Of a DNA stretch of 64,000 nt, positions 43,977-57,170 are shown piece after piece. The stretch comes from Lindgomyces ingoldianus (lineage: Eukaryota > Ascomycota > Dothideomycetes > Pleosporales > Lindgomycetaceae): NCBI RefSeq assembly GCF_010093535.1, contig NW_022985200.1:1-64000 (forward strand), in the 5' to 3' direction. Position 1 is the stretch's first letter, and each line of letters opens with the position of its first letter. Below the pieces are notes generated by a model. That model made no database searches and was not told the origin of the DNA. It saw only the letters and a program-made list of their open reading frames with translations. Made by a program: the position numbers and the translations under genes.

Positions 43977-45000
43977 AAAAAGTGCAATAAGTAAAAAAGC
44001 ATGTAGATAGTAATAATCTTGTTATCTTTATAGTATTGCTAAAAATAAAGTAAGTTATAGCTTTTATAGCTATTAATAACTAGCAGACAGTAGCTGCTAA
44101 CAGTACGCTTCTTTATATGCGCGTTAAAGTGCTTTAACTAGTCTAGACTAAGCTAATTAGTAGTCTAGCTGCGCTTAGAGATTGTAATAACTTAATTCTA
44201 AAGTAGATTTTCTTTCTTATACTAGTTTAAAAGGTAGTTGCCACCCTAAAAAATAATAAAAGGCAGAATAGCCTACCCTTTAGCATTAATGCCCTAGATA
44301 GCTGTTGTCCACTCCTAGTTGCCTAGCTAGACTGCTTTTAGCTGTCCTTATCTCTCTAAACCTGTAACAACTACTCTAGTAGATATCTAGCCTATTATAA
44401 ACCCTATCTTATTAAAGTTGTACATGTTGTTATTCTAAATGCTATACTTAGCTTTAATATTCTTTATAAGGTTAAACTAGCCTTAAATTACTATAGAATT
44501 CTTATAAAAAGCTTTTTTATAGTTATACTTACGCTTAAACTTTACTTTTAGCTTTAAGTAACACTTAATAAATATATTAGGCTAGTTTATGCTAATATAG
44601 CTTATATTGCGCTTAGCGTGTAAAGAATTAGCTATATTAGCCACAGCTACTAGCTAGGGGGGAAATCCTTACGCATCTAGCTTAAGTATGTGCTAAATAA
44701 TTACCTGCTCTTTATTATTATCTAGCTTTTATAAGTTAGCTGTATAATTAGCTTAGAAAGGTTGTCTAGTGTGTTAGTTACTTATTGTCTTTTAAGGGAC
44801 CCTGTAGATAGCTGCAGCGTGTTAGTTAAAAAGTGTTGCGTCTTATTTAAAAGCCTAGAGTGTAAGCTACATCTAACGTTTCTTTAACATGTTTAAGTAG
44901 TGTTGTTAGAAATGCATTAGTGTAGGAAGAGTAGTGTAGTAGGGTCTTAGCAAAAGTAAGCAACTTAGGTGTGTAAGCAACTCGCCTATAAAGTACGTTA

Positions 45001-46256
45001 ATAGGCTAAATATTAACTAAAGTAGTTATTACAGCTTTAAAAAAAATAAAAACAGCTAAAAGTAATATAGTAAAGTAATAAAAAGTAGATAATAGTTATC
45101 TAAAGTATTAACATAATAAAGTAAGCTATTTTACTCTTTATTATTTTTATCGGCTGCTATTACTTTTTTACTTAGTATAAAAAAATCTGTCTTAGAACTA
45201 AGTTATTATAGTCTTTAAAAATAGCTAAATAATAAATAAGCTTAAGCTATAGTAGTTAAAGAACTTTAATAAGTATATAAAAAAAGTTATAAGCGCTTAT
45301 TAGCTTTTTATTATTAATAGCTATAAAAGCTATAACTTACTTAATTTTTAGTAGTACTATAAAAAGAATAAAATTATTACTATCTATATACTCTTACACT
45401 TATTACACTTTTTATAGCCTTTTAATATAGGTTGTTTTACTTTTTTAAAAAGAGTGTATAAGCGCTAAGCTAAAGATCTTATATATAACTAAATTACTTA
45501 TATTATAAAACTTAAGTTTCTACTATGCTTTATATACACTTATAATATAGTAATTACTTCTAGTAATATTTAAAGAGGGTTTTAAAGTGCTAGTTTAGTC
45601 TTATTTAACCTAAAATAGGTTAAAATAGCTCTTAATATCTAGTTATATACTTTATTACTACTACTACCTATTAATAATAAGCCTTAGTAGTTATAAACTT
45701 TAGGTAATACTTTTAAATCTAAGTTATAATTAATACTTATAAATGTAAAAATTTAGAGGCATGTAAATAGCTTACTAACATTTATAGTAAAGGCCTTTAA
45801 AAAAGTCTTAAAAGGGGTAGTAATTATTACACATAAGCTAGTGTTAGTGTAAAAGAAGATTATAAAGCTTTAAGCAGCAAATAAGGCTACTACATAATAT
45901 AAATTACATAAAAGAAAGCAGATGTAAGTAAAAAAAACCTTAATAGTTAAGAATAAAGCTTATTTAACTACTTTAAAGAAGTTTAGAGCGTGTAGTAATA
46001 GGAAGAAGCTAAAAACATAAGTGCGCACTAAAAAAAGTAAGCTAAGTTAAAGGTAATATAAGTAGTGTAATTAGACTAGGCATAACTTATGTATTTATAA
46101 GTAAGTAGTAAAAGTAGACTCTAAATAATATGTTATGTTGTATTACTTTATACAGGGCTAAAGTAGGCTGTTTTGCGCCAGAATAGGGTGGTTTTAGTGG
46201 GGGCTTGGCAAAAGTGGCCGGCTAACCCGTGTGGCTAGCCAACCTGTTAGGTACGT
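45001..46256 (+). mobile_element. Fot-like transposon T2, copy d (right part only)
   Basis: The right 1.25 kb of T2 lies in plus orientation and ends with GGCCGGCTAACC subrepeats and ...GTACGT then TA (46257-46258). The mutated transposase segment LLIINSYKS is near 45326-45355 on the plus strand. The left part is absent. Confidence 0.75.
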
Positions 46257-46258
46257 TA

Positions 46259-47244
46259 TGCATTTTTATAGTTCTTTAAGTTACTATCTAGAAAGATAAA
46301 GTAGTTAGTGTTATATAGTAGCTTACTTACTAGCAGGTTCTTCTAGTGCTTAATATTATAGTTATTATTGCCTATAAATATAGGCAGGTCTACTACTTTA
46401 GTAGAGTGTTGTAAGCCTTCTCTCTAGCTTTATAAGGTAAACTGTGTAGTGTTTAGTGTAGCTAGAGTTATAGGTTTAAAGCGCAGCTACTTTCTTAAAG
46501 TGCTTATAGTTAGTGCTACTATAAGTGCACTACTTATTTATTTTAAAAAGTATAGGTAAAAAGTGTCTATAAATACTAGCTTAGGCAGGTTTTTTAAAGT
46601 AGTAGCTTTAATATTCTAGTTAGCTAGCTTTACTAAAGCTTTATTTAGCAGCTTCTAAGATGTAGCTACCTATCTTTAAGCCTTTAGTAGTTCTTTTTCT
46701 GCCTTATTAAGCGCTTTTACTAGTGTGTTAGTATAGTTACAGAAGGTCTGTGTTTTAAGAACATATTAGACTAGCTTATTTACAAGAACTACTTTTTTGC
46801 TAGTTATAAGCATAGGTAAGTAATAGTAAAGTTATAAAGCTTATATATACTATTACTTTATAAAACTTTTTTAGTTTTAACTACTATTAGCTTTTTATTT
46901 TACTAAGGCTGTCTATAAAGTTTTTTAATTATATAGTCCTTTCTAAACACCTTTTTACTATAAACTTTAGCGCCACCCTTAAGTGTCCTAGGTGCTGGCG
47001 TGTGCTCTTTGCTAGTTAGTAGGGCGGTGGGGTCCACCCGCATCTTAAGCTTTAAGAGTTTCCCTATGCTAGTATTAGTTTAATGCTGCTGGCAGTGCAG
47101 CTGATTAGTTAGTAGGCCTGCTGTCTCTAGGCCTGTAGGATGCCTGCTGCCTTAGGGCTTCTAATTGTGTAGCAGAGGATCTAGCAGGGTAATCTCTTCT
47201 AGAGTAATTAGTACAATAGAGCTTTAAACTCTCTTCTGTTGTAC
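46259..47244 (-). pseudogene. Gypsy-type gag-like reading frame, RIP-degraded
   Basis: Long minus-strand stretches are free of stops except at probable Gln codons. Near 46330-46385 the frame reads VDLPIFIGNN then KNLLVSKLL, similar in layout to fungal gypsy Gag (a DPP-F-G segment then a W-L-KL segment). Near 47100-47240 another frame is rich in Arg, Ser and Gln. Part of it (46975-47250) is GC-richer. Assignment to gag is by pattern only. Confidence 0.45.
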
Positions 47245-47252
47245 AGGTAATG

Positions 47253-47524
47253 TGATGACAAGCACTGTCTCTACTACCGTATAGAGCTGGGGAAGCAAGG
47301 CAGAGTAGGTCGGCTCTATTTCAGCTACACTAAGATAGGGAGGAGAAAGGGAGCTTTAAGGGCAGCTCTGCAGAAGAAGTGCTCGCGGCGCTGAGGCGCT
47401 AGCAAGGACGCTAGCGCTAAGCGAACCAATAGCGTTGCGCCAGTCGCACCCCCTATATCCTGATTGGCTGCACGGGCAGCTCGTCATGTGACGCGCGACA
47501 GAGCTCTCTGCGTAGGACTGTCAC
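47253..47524. mobile_element. Small GC-rich element S, copy 2 (longer variant)
   Basis: It is 272 bp, TGATGACAAGC...GGACTGTCAC, with a perfect 8-bp duplication AGGTAATG on both sides. It is less mutated than copy 1 and carries an extra segment around 47400-47500. Confidence 0.75.
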
Positions 47525-47771
47525 AGGTAATGTAGGCTCTTCTTTATAGTTAATTTAGCTGCAGCGTTTTACTTAGCATAGGGCTCTTTAAGAGGTGTTA
47601 GGGTACCTAGTCTAACTAGGATTTTGCAGTAATTATTAGCAAATTAAGCTTACAAGCTAATTACTTAGTAAGTAGTTGTTAGTAAATAAAGCACATAAGC
47701 TAATTACTTAGTAAGACTTTAATATTATATTACTGTTCTTTAGCTAAAATAGAATTATCTTTTGTTTAATG
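47525..47771. other. Short R1-related or unassigned spacer
   Basis: AT-rich DNA between two S elements. It contains a direct repeat of about 20 bp (AAGCTAATTACTTAGTAAG, near 47655 and 47697). No gene was seen. Confidence 0.4.
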
Positions 47772-47983
47772 TAATAACAAGCACTATCTCTACTACTGTA
47801 TAGAGCTAGGGAAGCAATGTAGAGTAGGTTAGCTCTATTTTAGCTAAACTAGGATGGGGAGTGAAGGAGGCGAAGGGTTTTCGCGAGAGAAAAGCTTGCG
47901 CAGCGCCACAGCGCTAGCGCGCTCGCTTAACCCTTAGCGAGATTATGTGACTAGCAGCGGAGCTTGACAAGCAGCACCGTCAC
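47772..47983. mobile_element. Small GC-rich element S, copy 3
   Basis: It is 212 bp and nearly the same as copy 1, including the GC-rich core around 47880-47950. Its flanks do not match (GTTTAATG and ACTATAGA), so one flank may have been rearranged. Confidence 0.65.
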
Positions 47984-49250
47984 ACTATAGAGCTAATTTA
48001 TTATGTTCTATATAATAGGTAGCAGGAACTAATCTTCAATAGTATTCTTATTTAGGGTTTAGTAGTCCTAGCAGACTTTTATCTTTCCTTCTTTCTTCTT
48101 TGCAAATACTATTGCTAATGCTATAGAGCTTTTACTTTCTTATATGTGTCCTCTAGCTAGCATCTTATCTATATACTCTTGTAGAGCTTCCTTTTAAATC
48201 TTAGTAAGTAGTCTTAGCTTGTGTGTCTTTAGCTGTGGATTTAGCTTTAGGTTTATAGCATAGTTCTATAGTTAATAGGGTGGCAGTTCTTCTAAATCTT
48301 TTAGTGTTTTAAACATATTCTAATAATTGCTGTATTCTTTAGAGATTATATGTTCTTTCTCTTACACTATCTTATACATTTCTGCCTATTTTATTTCTTT
48401 GTCTTTAAGTATTTTCTTAAGTGTAGTTTTCTTAAGTTTTTTTTATTCTTTAAATAGCGTAGGCTTTTAGTTCCTAGTAGGGGAACTTCTTTAGTTTCTG
48501 TTTCTTAGGGTACTATCTTACTTCCTGCTTTGCTTGTTTGTAAGCTAGGCAGTTATCTTTATTGCATAGTAACTAGGTTATAGTAGCGTGTTGTTTAGAG
48601 GTTTAGATAGTTATGTTTTTCTAGTTAATTTCTAGATTATATTTATATAACTAGTTATAGCTAAGTATTACTTAGTATTTTTCTCTAAGAAGTAGAATAC
48701 TTAAGGATTTTTAGTTATAAGTGTCTTTTGTTTATAGCTATAGTTTAATTATTTCTAATTATATGTAGCTATTTCTAAATTTAATTAAAAAGGCGTCTAC
48801 TAAAAGGACTTTAAAAAGGTTTTTCTTTATTCTATATAGTATGTCCTGTTAGTCTACCTAGTTAGAATTAACAGTAGTAAACGTACATCTGCTGTCTATT
48901 AGTGCAACTTCTTTTCTTCTGTTAAAAGTAAGTTCTGTAGTAAACCTTTTACTAATTTTTTATTTTACTACTACTAGAACTTTAGCATTATAAAAGATTT
49001 CTATATAGTTAAGAGTTTTATTAGGCTTAATGTTTTCTATATCTTGTTTATGTTTGTCTATCTAGTCTGTCTAGATCTAGTATTCCTAGTGTTCTTAGAT
49101 TATGCAGTCTTTAAGTAGGTAATCTTTATTCTTAACTTAATAGTGTTAAGGAAGCTAGTTGTTCTGTCTATGTGCCTTCTACTAGAAGTAGTAAAAAGTG
49201 CAGCTTTTGTAGTTCTTGCAGTCTATCTATGCTTCTTGTTTATAGTCTAG

Positions 49251-49837
49251 TGTTACAATCCTTGCTTAGTGAAGCACTCGGGCTAAGGTTGTTCCTAGGA
49301 GCAGGGTGGGGCAGAGGGGCCGACGGCAGGGTGTACAGTCCTACGTAGGGCTAATGGGCTGATAGAGGGTAGTAGAATAGCTAGATTGTAGTTTGTTCCT
49401 AGTTGCGGCTGTATAGTGGCTAGGTTAAACAGTCCTGTTAGACAGAATTAGAGGTATATATGTTGCAAGATATATAGATAGTATTACAGCTCTTTAGAAA
49501 GCTAAATACTACTTAGTCTATGTAAAAAATAAACTAAACTTTAAACACACCTTCTTAAAAGTTGTTTACAGTTAAACTATATATATGTTTAATAGTGCTA
49601 AGAACAAGTTGCCTAAGCTAGGGCAAGCTTGCTATATAGTAAGCTTGTCTAACTTGCTTAGACTTGTTCTGCTTCCTTAGTGTTCTATCCTACTAGATAA
49701 CGCATTCTTCTGTAATCCTAGGCAGCTGTGATGCTTCTGTGTCCTCTAATTAGTCTATAAGCGAAGTCTGTCCTAACCTAGCTAGATTGTAAAACACATT
49801 AGGTGGAGTTACATTAGTCTAACTGTAGACTATAACA
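49251..49837 (-). repeat. R1 copy B, 3' LTR (left)
   Basis: It is TGTTACAATC...CTATAACA, followed at 49838 by the complement of the polypurine tract. The GGTGTACAGTCCT motif is at 49330-49342. Confidence 0.88.
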
Positions 49838-50090
49838 CGCTGCCTCCCCTCCCTAGCAGCGTCCTTGCCGCTCTGCTTACACAGCTGCGTTTATAAGAGT
49901 TTACTTATAAGGTAGATGCCTACCTGCTAAAAGGCAGAGTTAATGTTTATTTTTTTATACTAAATAGCTTGCTAGTCTTATTTATCTTATTGCTCTTACA
50001 CTGCCTGCTGTTTTAATCCTCTTTATTAGACAAAAATAAGACCCTGTAGCGCTTACTAATTATTAGAGTTGTCCTGTGTGTTAATCTTTA

Positions 50091-50429
50091 GACAGATGTG
50101 TAGAGTGCGTAAAAAAGAATAACTAGTGCAACACCTTTATTTCTAACACTGCGTAGGATTGTCTTAAAAGGAAAAGAGAGGAGCTTCTTTAGTCTACTAA
50201 AGCAGTAAAAGTTTAGAAGTAAGAGCTTACTAATAAGCACTTACGCCTAGTAGAGAATCTTCTTAAGGAGGCAGCAAAGATAAAGAAGGCGTTAAAAAAG
50301 AAGTGTTCTAAATAGAATTATATCTAAAAATTACTAGATTTGCTAAAGGCCTACTGCGTAAGGTATCTAGAAGGAGACCTCTTCTCTCTAGATAAGATAG
50401 CAGCCCTAAAGGCAGCAGTAGGGTGTTAG
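50091..50429 (+). pseudogene. R1 reverse-strand ORF, copy B (Cys-motif, coiled-coil protein)
   Basis: Opposite to gag-pol, 112 codons run in one frame to TAG at 50427 with no frameshift. It starts DRCVECVKKNN-stop-C (CX2CX6C), then a Lys/Glu-rich probable coiled coil, then LLDLLKAYCVRYLEGDLF and SLDKIAALKAA. Internal stops are all TAA/TAG at positions where the other copies have, or plausibly had, Gln. Upstream in-frame sequence does not give a clear start codon. The function is unknown. Confidence 0.62.
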
Positions 50430-51118
50430 TTGTCTCTCTAACCTCTTTCTACTAAGACTTGTCTCTAAAGGCTGCTGCTATCTAATAATAATGTAGCTGT
50501 TCCTTTTAAAATAGGTGCCTTATTACCTAGCTAGGTTCTTTTAGACAAGTCTAGAGGTACTTCTACACTAACTACTATGTATTCTACAGGTTCTTAGCTA
50601 GTTCTTAAGTGTTTTTACTAGTAAGCTATTTTCTTTATTTTACTAGAAATTCTTTTTTATTTCTTTAGTTATTAATAATTTATTTTACTTTATATTTTAT
50701 TTCTGTTTTTTTTATTTTTATGTTAATAAAGAGATTTCTTTAAGTGCTATTTCTAACTTTAAAATATAGAACTATAGATGTATTCTTATGTGTAGCAGGA
50801 GTTTTAGCTTGCAGTTGTTGTTCTAGGGTTATAGGACCTTATAAGGTCTAATTTTTTTTTCCTGCTAGCTTCCTTAAGAGTTTTAGTATTTTAAAGTTCC
50901 TAGTTTTAAGGTATACATAGTTTTCTAGTTAGATTCTTAGTGCGCGTTCTTGTGTTTTGTTTGCATATTATTCTATTATTTTCTAGCTAGATTTAGCTTT
51001 AACTACTAATTTCTAGTGTATGTTTTATAGGTCTAATAACTAATTAATTAATTCTAGTAGGTCTGTAGGCTAGCTTCTATAGAGCACGTAGTAGAAGTAA
51101 TAGCTACAATTTACCTTA

Positions 51119-52218
51119 ACGTACTTCATGGGCGAGTTGCTCACACACCTGAGTTGCTTACTTTTGCTAAGACCCCACTAAACTACCCTTTCTACACTAA
51201 TGCATTCCCCACAACACTACTTAGACGCGCTAAAAGAATGTTAGATACAGCTTACACTCTAAGCTTTTAAATAAAACATAAAACTCTTAAAGAAATATGC
51301 TGTAGCTATGTGTAAGGTCTTATAAAAGATAATAAATAACTATAGCACTAGACAACCTTTACAAGCTAATTCTACAGCTAAATTATAAAGGCTAGGTAAT
51401 AAAAAAAAGTAGGTAATTGTTAAGACTATACTTAAGCTATATGCGCAAGGAATTTCCCCTTAGATAGCATTTATAGCTAATATAGCTAATTCTTTGCGCG
51501 CTAAGCGTAATCTAGGCTATGTTTGCATAAACTAGCCTAGTACGTTTGTAAAGTGTTATTTAAAGCTTAAAGTAAAGTTTTAAGCGCAAGTATAGTTAAA
51601 AGATATTTAGCTAATTATAAACCTTATTTTGCTAAAGTTGTATGTGTTATTATCTTAGATGCTATACTTAGCTTTAATATTCTTTATAAGGCTAAACCTG
51701 CCCTAAATTACTTTAGGACTCTTATAGAGGGCTTTTTTATAGTTATACTTACGCTTAAATGTTACTTTAAGCTCTAAATAACGCTTTACAAACATACTAG
51801 GCTAGTTTATGCAAACATAGCCTAGATTACACTTAGCGCGCAAAGAATTAGCTATATTAGCTATAAATGCTATCTAAGGGGAAATTCCTTGCGCATATAG
51901 CTTAAGTATAGTCTTAACAATTACCTGCTCCTTTTTATTACTTAGCCTTTATAATTTAGCTGTAGAATTAGCTTATAAAGGTTGTCTAGCACTATAGTTA
52001 TTTATTATTTTTTATAGGACTTTACACATAGCTATAGCATATTTCTTTAAGAGTTTTATGTCTTATTTAAAAGCTTAGAGCGTAAGCTGTATCTAACATT
52101 CTTTTAGCGCGTCTAAGTAGTGTTGTGGGGAATGCATTAGTGTAGAAAGGGTGGTTTAGTGGGGTCTTGGCAAAAGTAAGCGACTCAGGTGTGTGAGCAA
52201 CTTGCCTATGAAGTACGT
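51119..52218. mobile_element. Palindromic Fot-derived MITE, copy 5 (least mutated)
   Basis: It is 1100 bp, ACGTACTTCATGGGCGAGTT at the left, its complement at the right, and TA flanks. Many CG and CA dinucleotides remain (for example GCGCGC and TGCGC), so this is the best template for the ancestral sequence. It lies inside R1 copy B. Confidence 0.9.
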
Positions 52219-53100
52219 TATATAGAGTTTGTTTTATTATAGCAGATTCTACTATGTTAATAGCAAGTTGTGCTATAGGGAGCTATTCTGCCTAGTTATC
52301 TTAACTATAGGATACATACTGTCTTAGGTATCTTTCTACTTTAGTGTTTATTTACTCTGTTTGTTTGTCTGTTTGCAAATAATATGCTGTAGATAGCTTG
52401 TACGCTATTTTTAGGTGTCTTATAGTAGCTTTCTAGAACTTACTAGTAAATAACTTGTCTCTATTAAAGATAATAATTTAAGGGCAGCTATACACTAAGA
52501 TTACATTTTATTTAAGCTTATATATAAAATTTTTAGCTGTTATAGTTTTTTCTAATAGCTAAGTATATAAGAATTTTGTAGTTTTATTAAAAGCTACTAT
52601 TATTATATTACACCTTTTTTTATTCTAGGTTTCTTTAACAGGGGAAGCTTAGTTATAAAATCTATTGTTATTATTATTTATAGTTGTGTAGGGGCTTTAA
52701 TTAGTTACAGGTAACTATAGGTCTTATGCCTATAGAGGTTGTTTCTGTTACACGCATTGCATTTCTTAAGCACTTCTATGCATAGTTATTTTATTTTAGG
52801 TATTGTTTAAAGTATAGCTGTGTTTAGTTTTTTCTAAAGAGTTCTAATTCCTAGATGTCTAAACATTAGAGATTTATAGTATTTGCAGATTAGGTTTTTC
52901 TATCCTTGTTTAGTTACTATAAGCGCACAGAATTCTTTTATAGGCCTAGGTCTATTATACACTAGTCCTTTCTTTGTCTTTTTAACAAGAGTAAATTCTT
53001 TAGTTCTCTCTTCTTATTCTTTAAAATAGTTAGGCCTCTAGCTAAGAGCGTTAGCCTACTAGTTCTAGGCTCTAGGGACATGTTTAATAACATAGTTAAA
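52219..53100 (-). pseudogene. R1 copy B integrase, RIP-inactivated
   Basis: It is colinear with 7.77-8.6 kb of copy A, including the region after the HHCC zinc motif (around 52650-52770). The 5' part of integrase is separated by MITE copy 5. Stops are frequent. Confidence 0.65.
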
Positions 53101-53599
53101 CTAGGCAAGTTCTATTGCCTATTCTATGTGCATTAGTAATAGTTTTTTTGTTGTTAGAAACATAACTAGGTTTGTGTAGTCTGTTATAATACTAAAACGC
53201 TTTCCTATTTTATGTAGCTCTGTTGCCTAGACTTGCACTATGTTTAGTATTACTTTTAGTTCCTTGTTAGGTATGCTGTAGTCTGCTTCTACTCCTAAGA
53301 ATTTTTCTAAATAGTATGCTACTAGGTGCTATTTTTCATCTTCCTGCTTCTAGTAAAAGGCTGTGCTGCTTACCTTTAAGAATGCATTTATATAAATTTT
53401 TATATCTAATTATAGGTTATACATCTATAGTACTTGTTTAATAGTTATAGCCTATTTTAGTGCTCTAAAAGTGTTATTTATCTATAGAGTCTAGACAAAT
53501 TTTGTAATTACTTATTCCTTTATAGTAGCATTAGTTAGAGGTAAGGCAATCTTTAAATTGTTTTTAATTATTTGTCTAACATATCTTGATAGTTTTAGG

Positions 53600-54520
53600 A
53601 ATCCTTTAACGTTCTTAACTGTTGTAGGTTTTAGCTATTTTAGAACTTTTTATATCTTAGCTAGGTTAATCTTAATTTTGTTACTATTTATAATAAACCC
53701 TAAATACTTAGTTTTAATAACATAGAATTTGCATTTAGATAGCTAGAGATAGAGTCTATACTCTTATAGCTTGTCTAAGACTTTTTGCACTTTTCTACAT
53801 AATCTTCTAGACTGTCTTTTGTGTAGATAAGGACATAATCTAGGTATACTAGTGTAAAGACATTAAGGTATAAATTTAGAGCTGTATTAATAATTCTTTA
53901 AAATGTTGCAGGGGCATTAGTTAGGCTAAACAGTATTACTAGCAGGTTGTATAATCTCTATAAAGTTTAAAAGGCTGTTAGCTATTTATCTCTTAATTAT
54001 ATTTATATCTTATTAAATCTGTTTTATATATTAAACTTAGTAAAGTACTTAATTCTTTTTAGCTAGTTTATTATATCTTATATAATTAAAAGAGGGAACT
54101 AGTTTTAAATTATATTATTATTTAAAGTTTAATAGTTCTAACATACTCTAATTTTTCCTCCTTTCTTTATTACAAAGACTACTGCTAAGGCTACTAGGCT
54201 ATAGCTTTTCTAAATATAGCCTTATGCGAATATTTAGTTTATATATTTCTATAGTGCTTTTTTCTATACCCTTGTTAATAGACAAAGCTTGTAGGTCTTT
54301 AGGTTAGGATTCTTTATTAGGTTTATAGCGTAGTCCTATAGTTAATGTAGGGGCAGTTCTTCTAGATCCTCTAGTGTCTTAAACATATTCTTATAGTCCT
54401 TATATTTAGTAGGGATAACATGTTCCTTCTAGATTCTATAGATGCTAGTCTATTCTACATCTAGGTCTATAGCAAGTTTTTTATAAAAAACTTTTTCTAG
54501 TTTTTCTTTTATAATTTTTA
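53600..54520 (-). pseudogene. R1 copy B reverse transcriptase, RIP-inactivated
   Basis: On the minus strand LVYLDYVLIY at about 53828-53860 is a mutated YLDD box in which the second Asp is Tyr. Surrounding sequence aligns with 14.9-15.7 kb of copy A. It is cut by T2 copy c at 54524. Confidence 0.7.
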
Positions 54521-54523
54521 TTA

Positions 54524-56380
54524 ACGTACCTAACGGGTTGGCGGGCTACACAGGTTGGCCGGCCACTTTTACTAAGCCCCTACTAAAACCACCCTATTCT
54601 AGCGTAAAACAGCCTACTTTAGCCCTATATAAAGTAATACAACACAAGATATTATTTAGAGTCTACTTTTACTACTTTCTTATATATACATAAGTTATGC
54701 TTAGTCTAATTACACTACTTATATTACTTTTAACTTAGCTTACTTTTTTTAGTGTACACTTATGTCTTTAGCTTTTTTTTATTACTATGCGCTTTAAACT
54801 TCTTTAGAGTAGTTAAATAAGCTCTATCTTTAACTATTAAAGTCTTTTTTGCCTAAATCTACTTCTTTGTATGTTATTTATGTTATATAGTAGCCTTATT
54901 TACTGCTTAAAGCTTTATAATTTTCTTTTACACTAACACTAGCTTATGTGTAATAATAACTACCCCCTTTAAGACTTTTTTAAAGGCCTTTACTATAGAT
55001 GTTAGTAAGCTATTTATATGCCTTTAAATTTTTACTTTTATAAGCATTAATTATAACTTAAATTTAAAAGTATTACTTAGTACAACTACTAAGACTTATT
55101 ATTAATAGGCAGTAGTAGTAATAGAGTATATAACTAAATGTTAAGAGCTATTTTAACTTATTTTAGGTTAAATAAAACTAAACTAGCGCTTTAAAACCCT
55201 TCTTAAATATTACTAAAAGTAATTACTGCATTATAAGTGTGTATAAAGCATAGTAAGAACTTAAGTTTTATAATATAAGTAATTTAGTTATATATAAGAT
55301 TTTTAGCTTAGCACTTATACACTTTTTTTAAAAAGGCACAACAACCTATATTAAAAGGCTATAAAAGGTGTAATAAGTGTAAAAGTATATAAATAGTAAT
55401 AATCTTATTTCCTTTATAGTACTATTAAAAATTAAGTAAGTTATAGCTTTTATAGCTATTAATAATAAAAAGCTAATAAGCACTTATAATTTTTTTTATA
55501 TGCTTATTAAAGTGCTTTAACTACTATAGCTTAAGCTTATTTATTATTTAGCTATTTTTAAAGACTATAATAACTTAGTTCTAAAACAAATTCTTTTTTT
55601 ATACTAAGTAAAAAAGTAATAGCAGCTTTTAAAAATAATAAAAAGTAAAATAGCCTACTTTATTATATTAATACTTTAAATAACTATTATCTACTTTTTA
55701 TTTCTTTACTATATTACTTTTAGCTATTTTTATTTTTTAAAGCTATAATAACTGCTTTAGTTAATATTTAGCTTATTATAAAGCTTAACTTATTAAAGTT
55801 ATATGTGTTTTAATCTTAAATACTATACTTAGCTTTTATATTAGCTACTAGGTAAAACTAGCTTTAGATAACCTTTAAATTCTTATAAAGTGCTCTTTTA
55901 TAATTATATTTATAATTAAACTTTATTATAAACTTAGAGTAGTGCTTAACCTATATACTAGGCTAGTTTAAGCTAACCTAGCCTAGATTATGCTCTACGC
56001 GCAAGAAATTAGCTATATTAGCTATAGCTATAAGCTTAAAAAGAAATCTATGTGTAATAAGCTTAAGTATATACTTAATAACTACTTTTTTTTTTAAGCT
56101 TAGTTAGATTTCTTAATTTAAGCTAGCATTCTACTTATAAAGGCTGTCTAGCGCGTTAATTACTTAGTGTTATGTAAAAGACATTATAGATAGCTATAGT
56201 GTGTTATAAGAAAAGTTTTAAGTTTTATTTAAAAGCTTAAAAAGTAAGCTATATTTAACATTCTTTAGAAGATTTAATCTAGTGTTGTTGTTAAGGTATT
56301 ATGTAGATAGGTAGAGTGTGGTAGGGGCTTAGCAAAAGTGGCCGGCTAACCTGTGTGGCCGGCTAACCTGTTAGGTATGT
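54524..56380 (-). mobile_element. Fot-like transposon T2, copy c
   Basis: It is 1857 bp with TA flanks (54522-54523, 56381-56382). Unlike copies a and b, the left end keeps both subrepeats (GGGTTGGCGGGCTACACAGG then TTGGCCGGCC). The transposase remnant is on the minus strand. Confidence 0.87.
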
Positions 56381-57170
56381 TACTCTTACTTTAAGTTTTT
56401 AATAAAGGAACTTCTGTAGCTTCTCTGTCTTAGAGTAGTAACTGCTACCCTACTTAGCTTATTTATAAACTAAGTATAAGTTATTATAGCATACTAACTA
56501 GGTTATATGTGCGTGTTTATTAGAGGTTTTAATGCTTATTATTTTTTAGTTAATAGCTAGGCTATACTTTCTAAGCTAATTATATCTAAAGATAGCATTA
56601 TACTTATCTTTTAGTAAGAGTATGCTTATAAGCTTCTAGTCCTTTATATTTAGTGTCTCTAAAGTTTCCTTATATATTTCTAGGTTAATCTATTCTCTAC
56701 TATATTCTAATAAGAAAGTGTTAGTAAGGGTTACCTTAAACAGGCTTTTCTTAATTTAAAATAGAACGCTGCGCTAGTCTACCTAAGTTGCGTCTATTGT
56801 AGTAAAAGTGCATTTGCTGTTAATTAAGGCTAACCCTATGTATCCTTTAAACATAAAGGTAGTAGTTAAACTTTATTCTAGTTCTTAGCCTACAGCTACT
56901 AGTGCTCTTATGTTATAAAATATTTTTTATAGTTAATAAAATATAAGTTAATATTTTTTTATTAATTACTAAGTTTCTTAATCTTTTCCTTCTTATAAAG
57001 TTAATGTTCTGTTACACAGCAGTTAGCTGCGTTACACTTATAGTCTTTTACTAAGTAGTAGGTTAGTATATAGTCCTCCTTGCACATAGCTTTTTATTAA
57101 AAGTAATAGAACCTACAGCTGTTTTAGTAGTTATAGTTAGGCTAACGTTTTAGTTCTTCTTAGACAGAGG

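Larger units (their letters stand above)
37462..44998 (-). mobile_element. Full-length Fot1/pogo-like transposon (TIR-1), minus strand, split by R2
   Basis: The terminal repeats are little mutated on the left (ACGTACTTCATGGGCGAGTC) and TA lies on both sides. Excluding R2 copy B it is about 1.87 kb. The transposase frame is on the minus strand: the LLI-DG-like segment lies near 44040-44100 and the C-terminal part at 37.5-38.3 kb. Confidence 0.85.
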
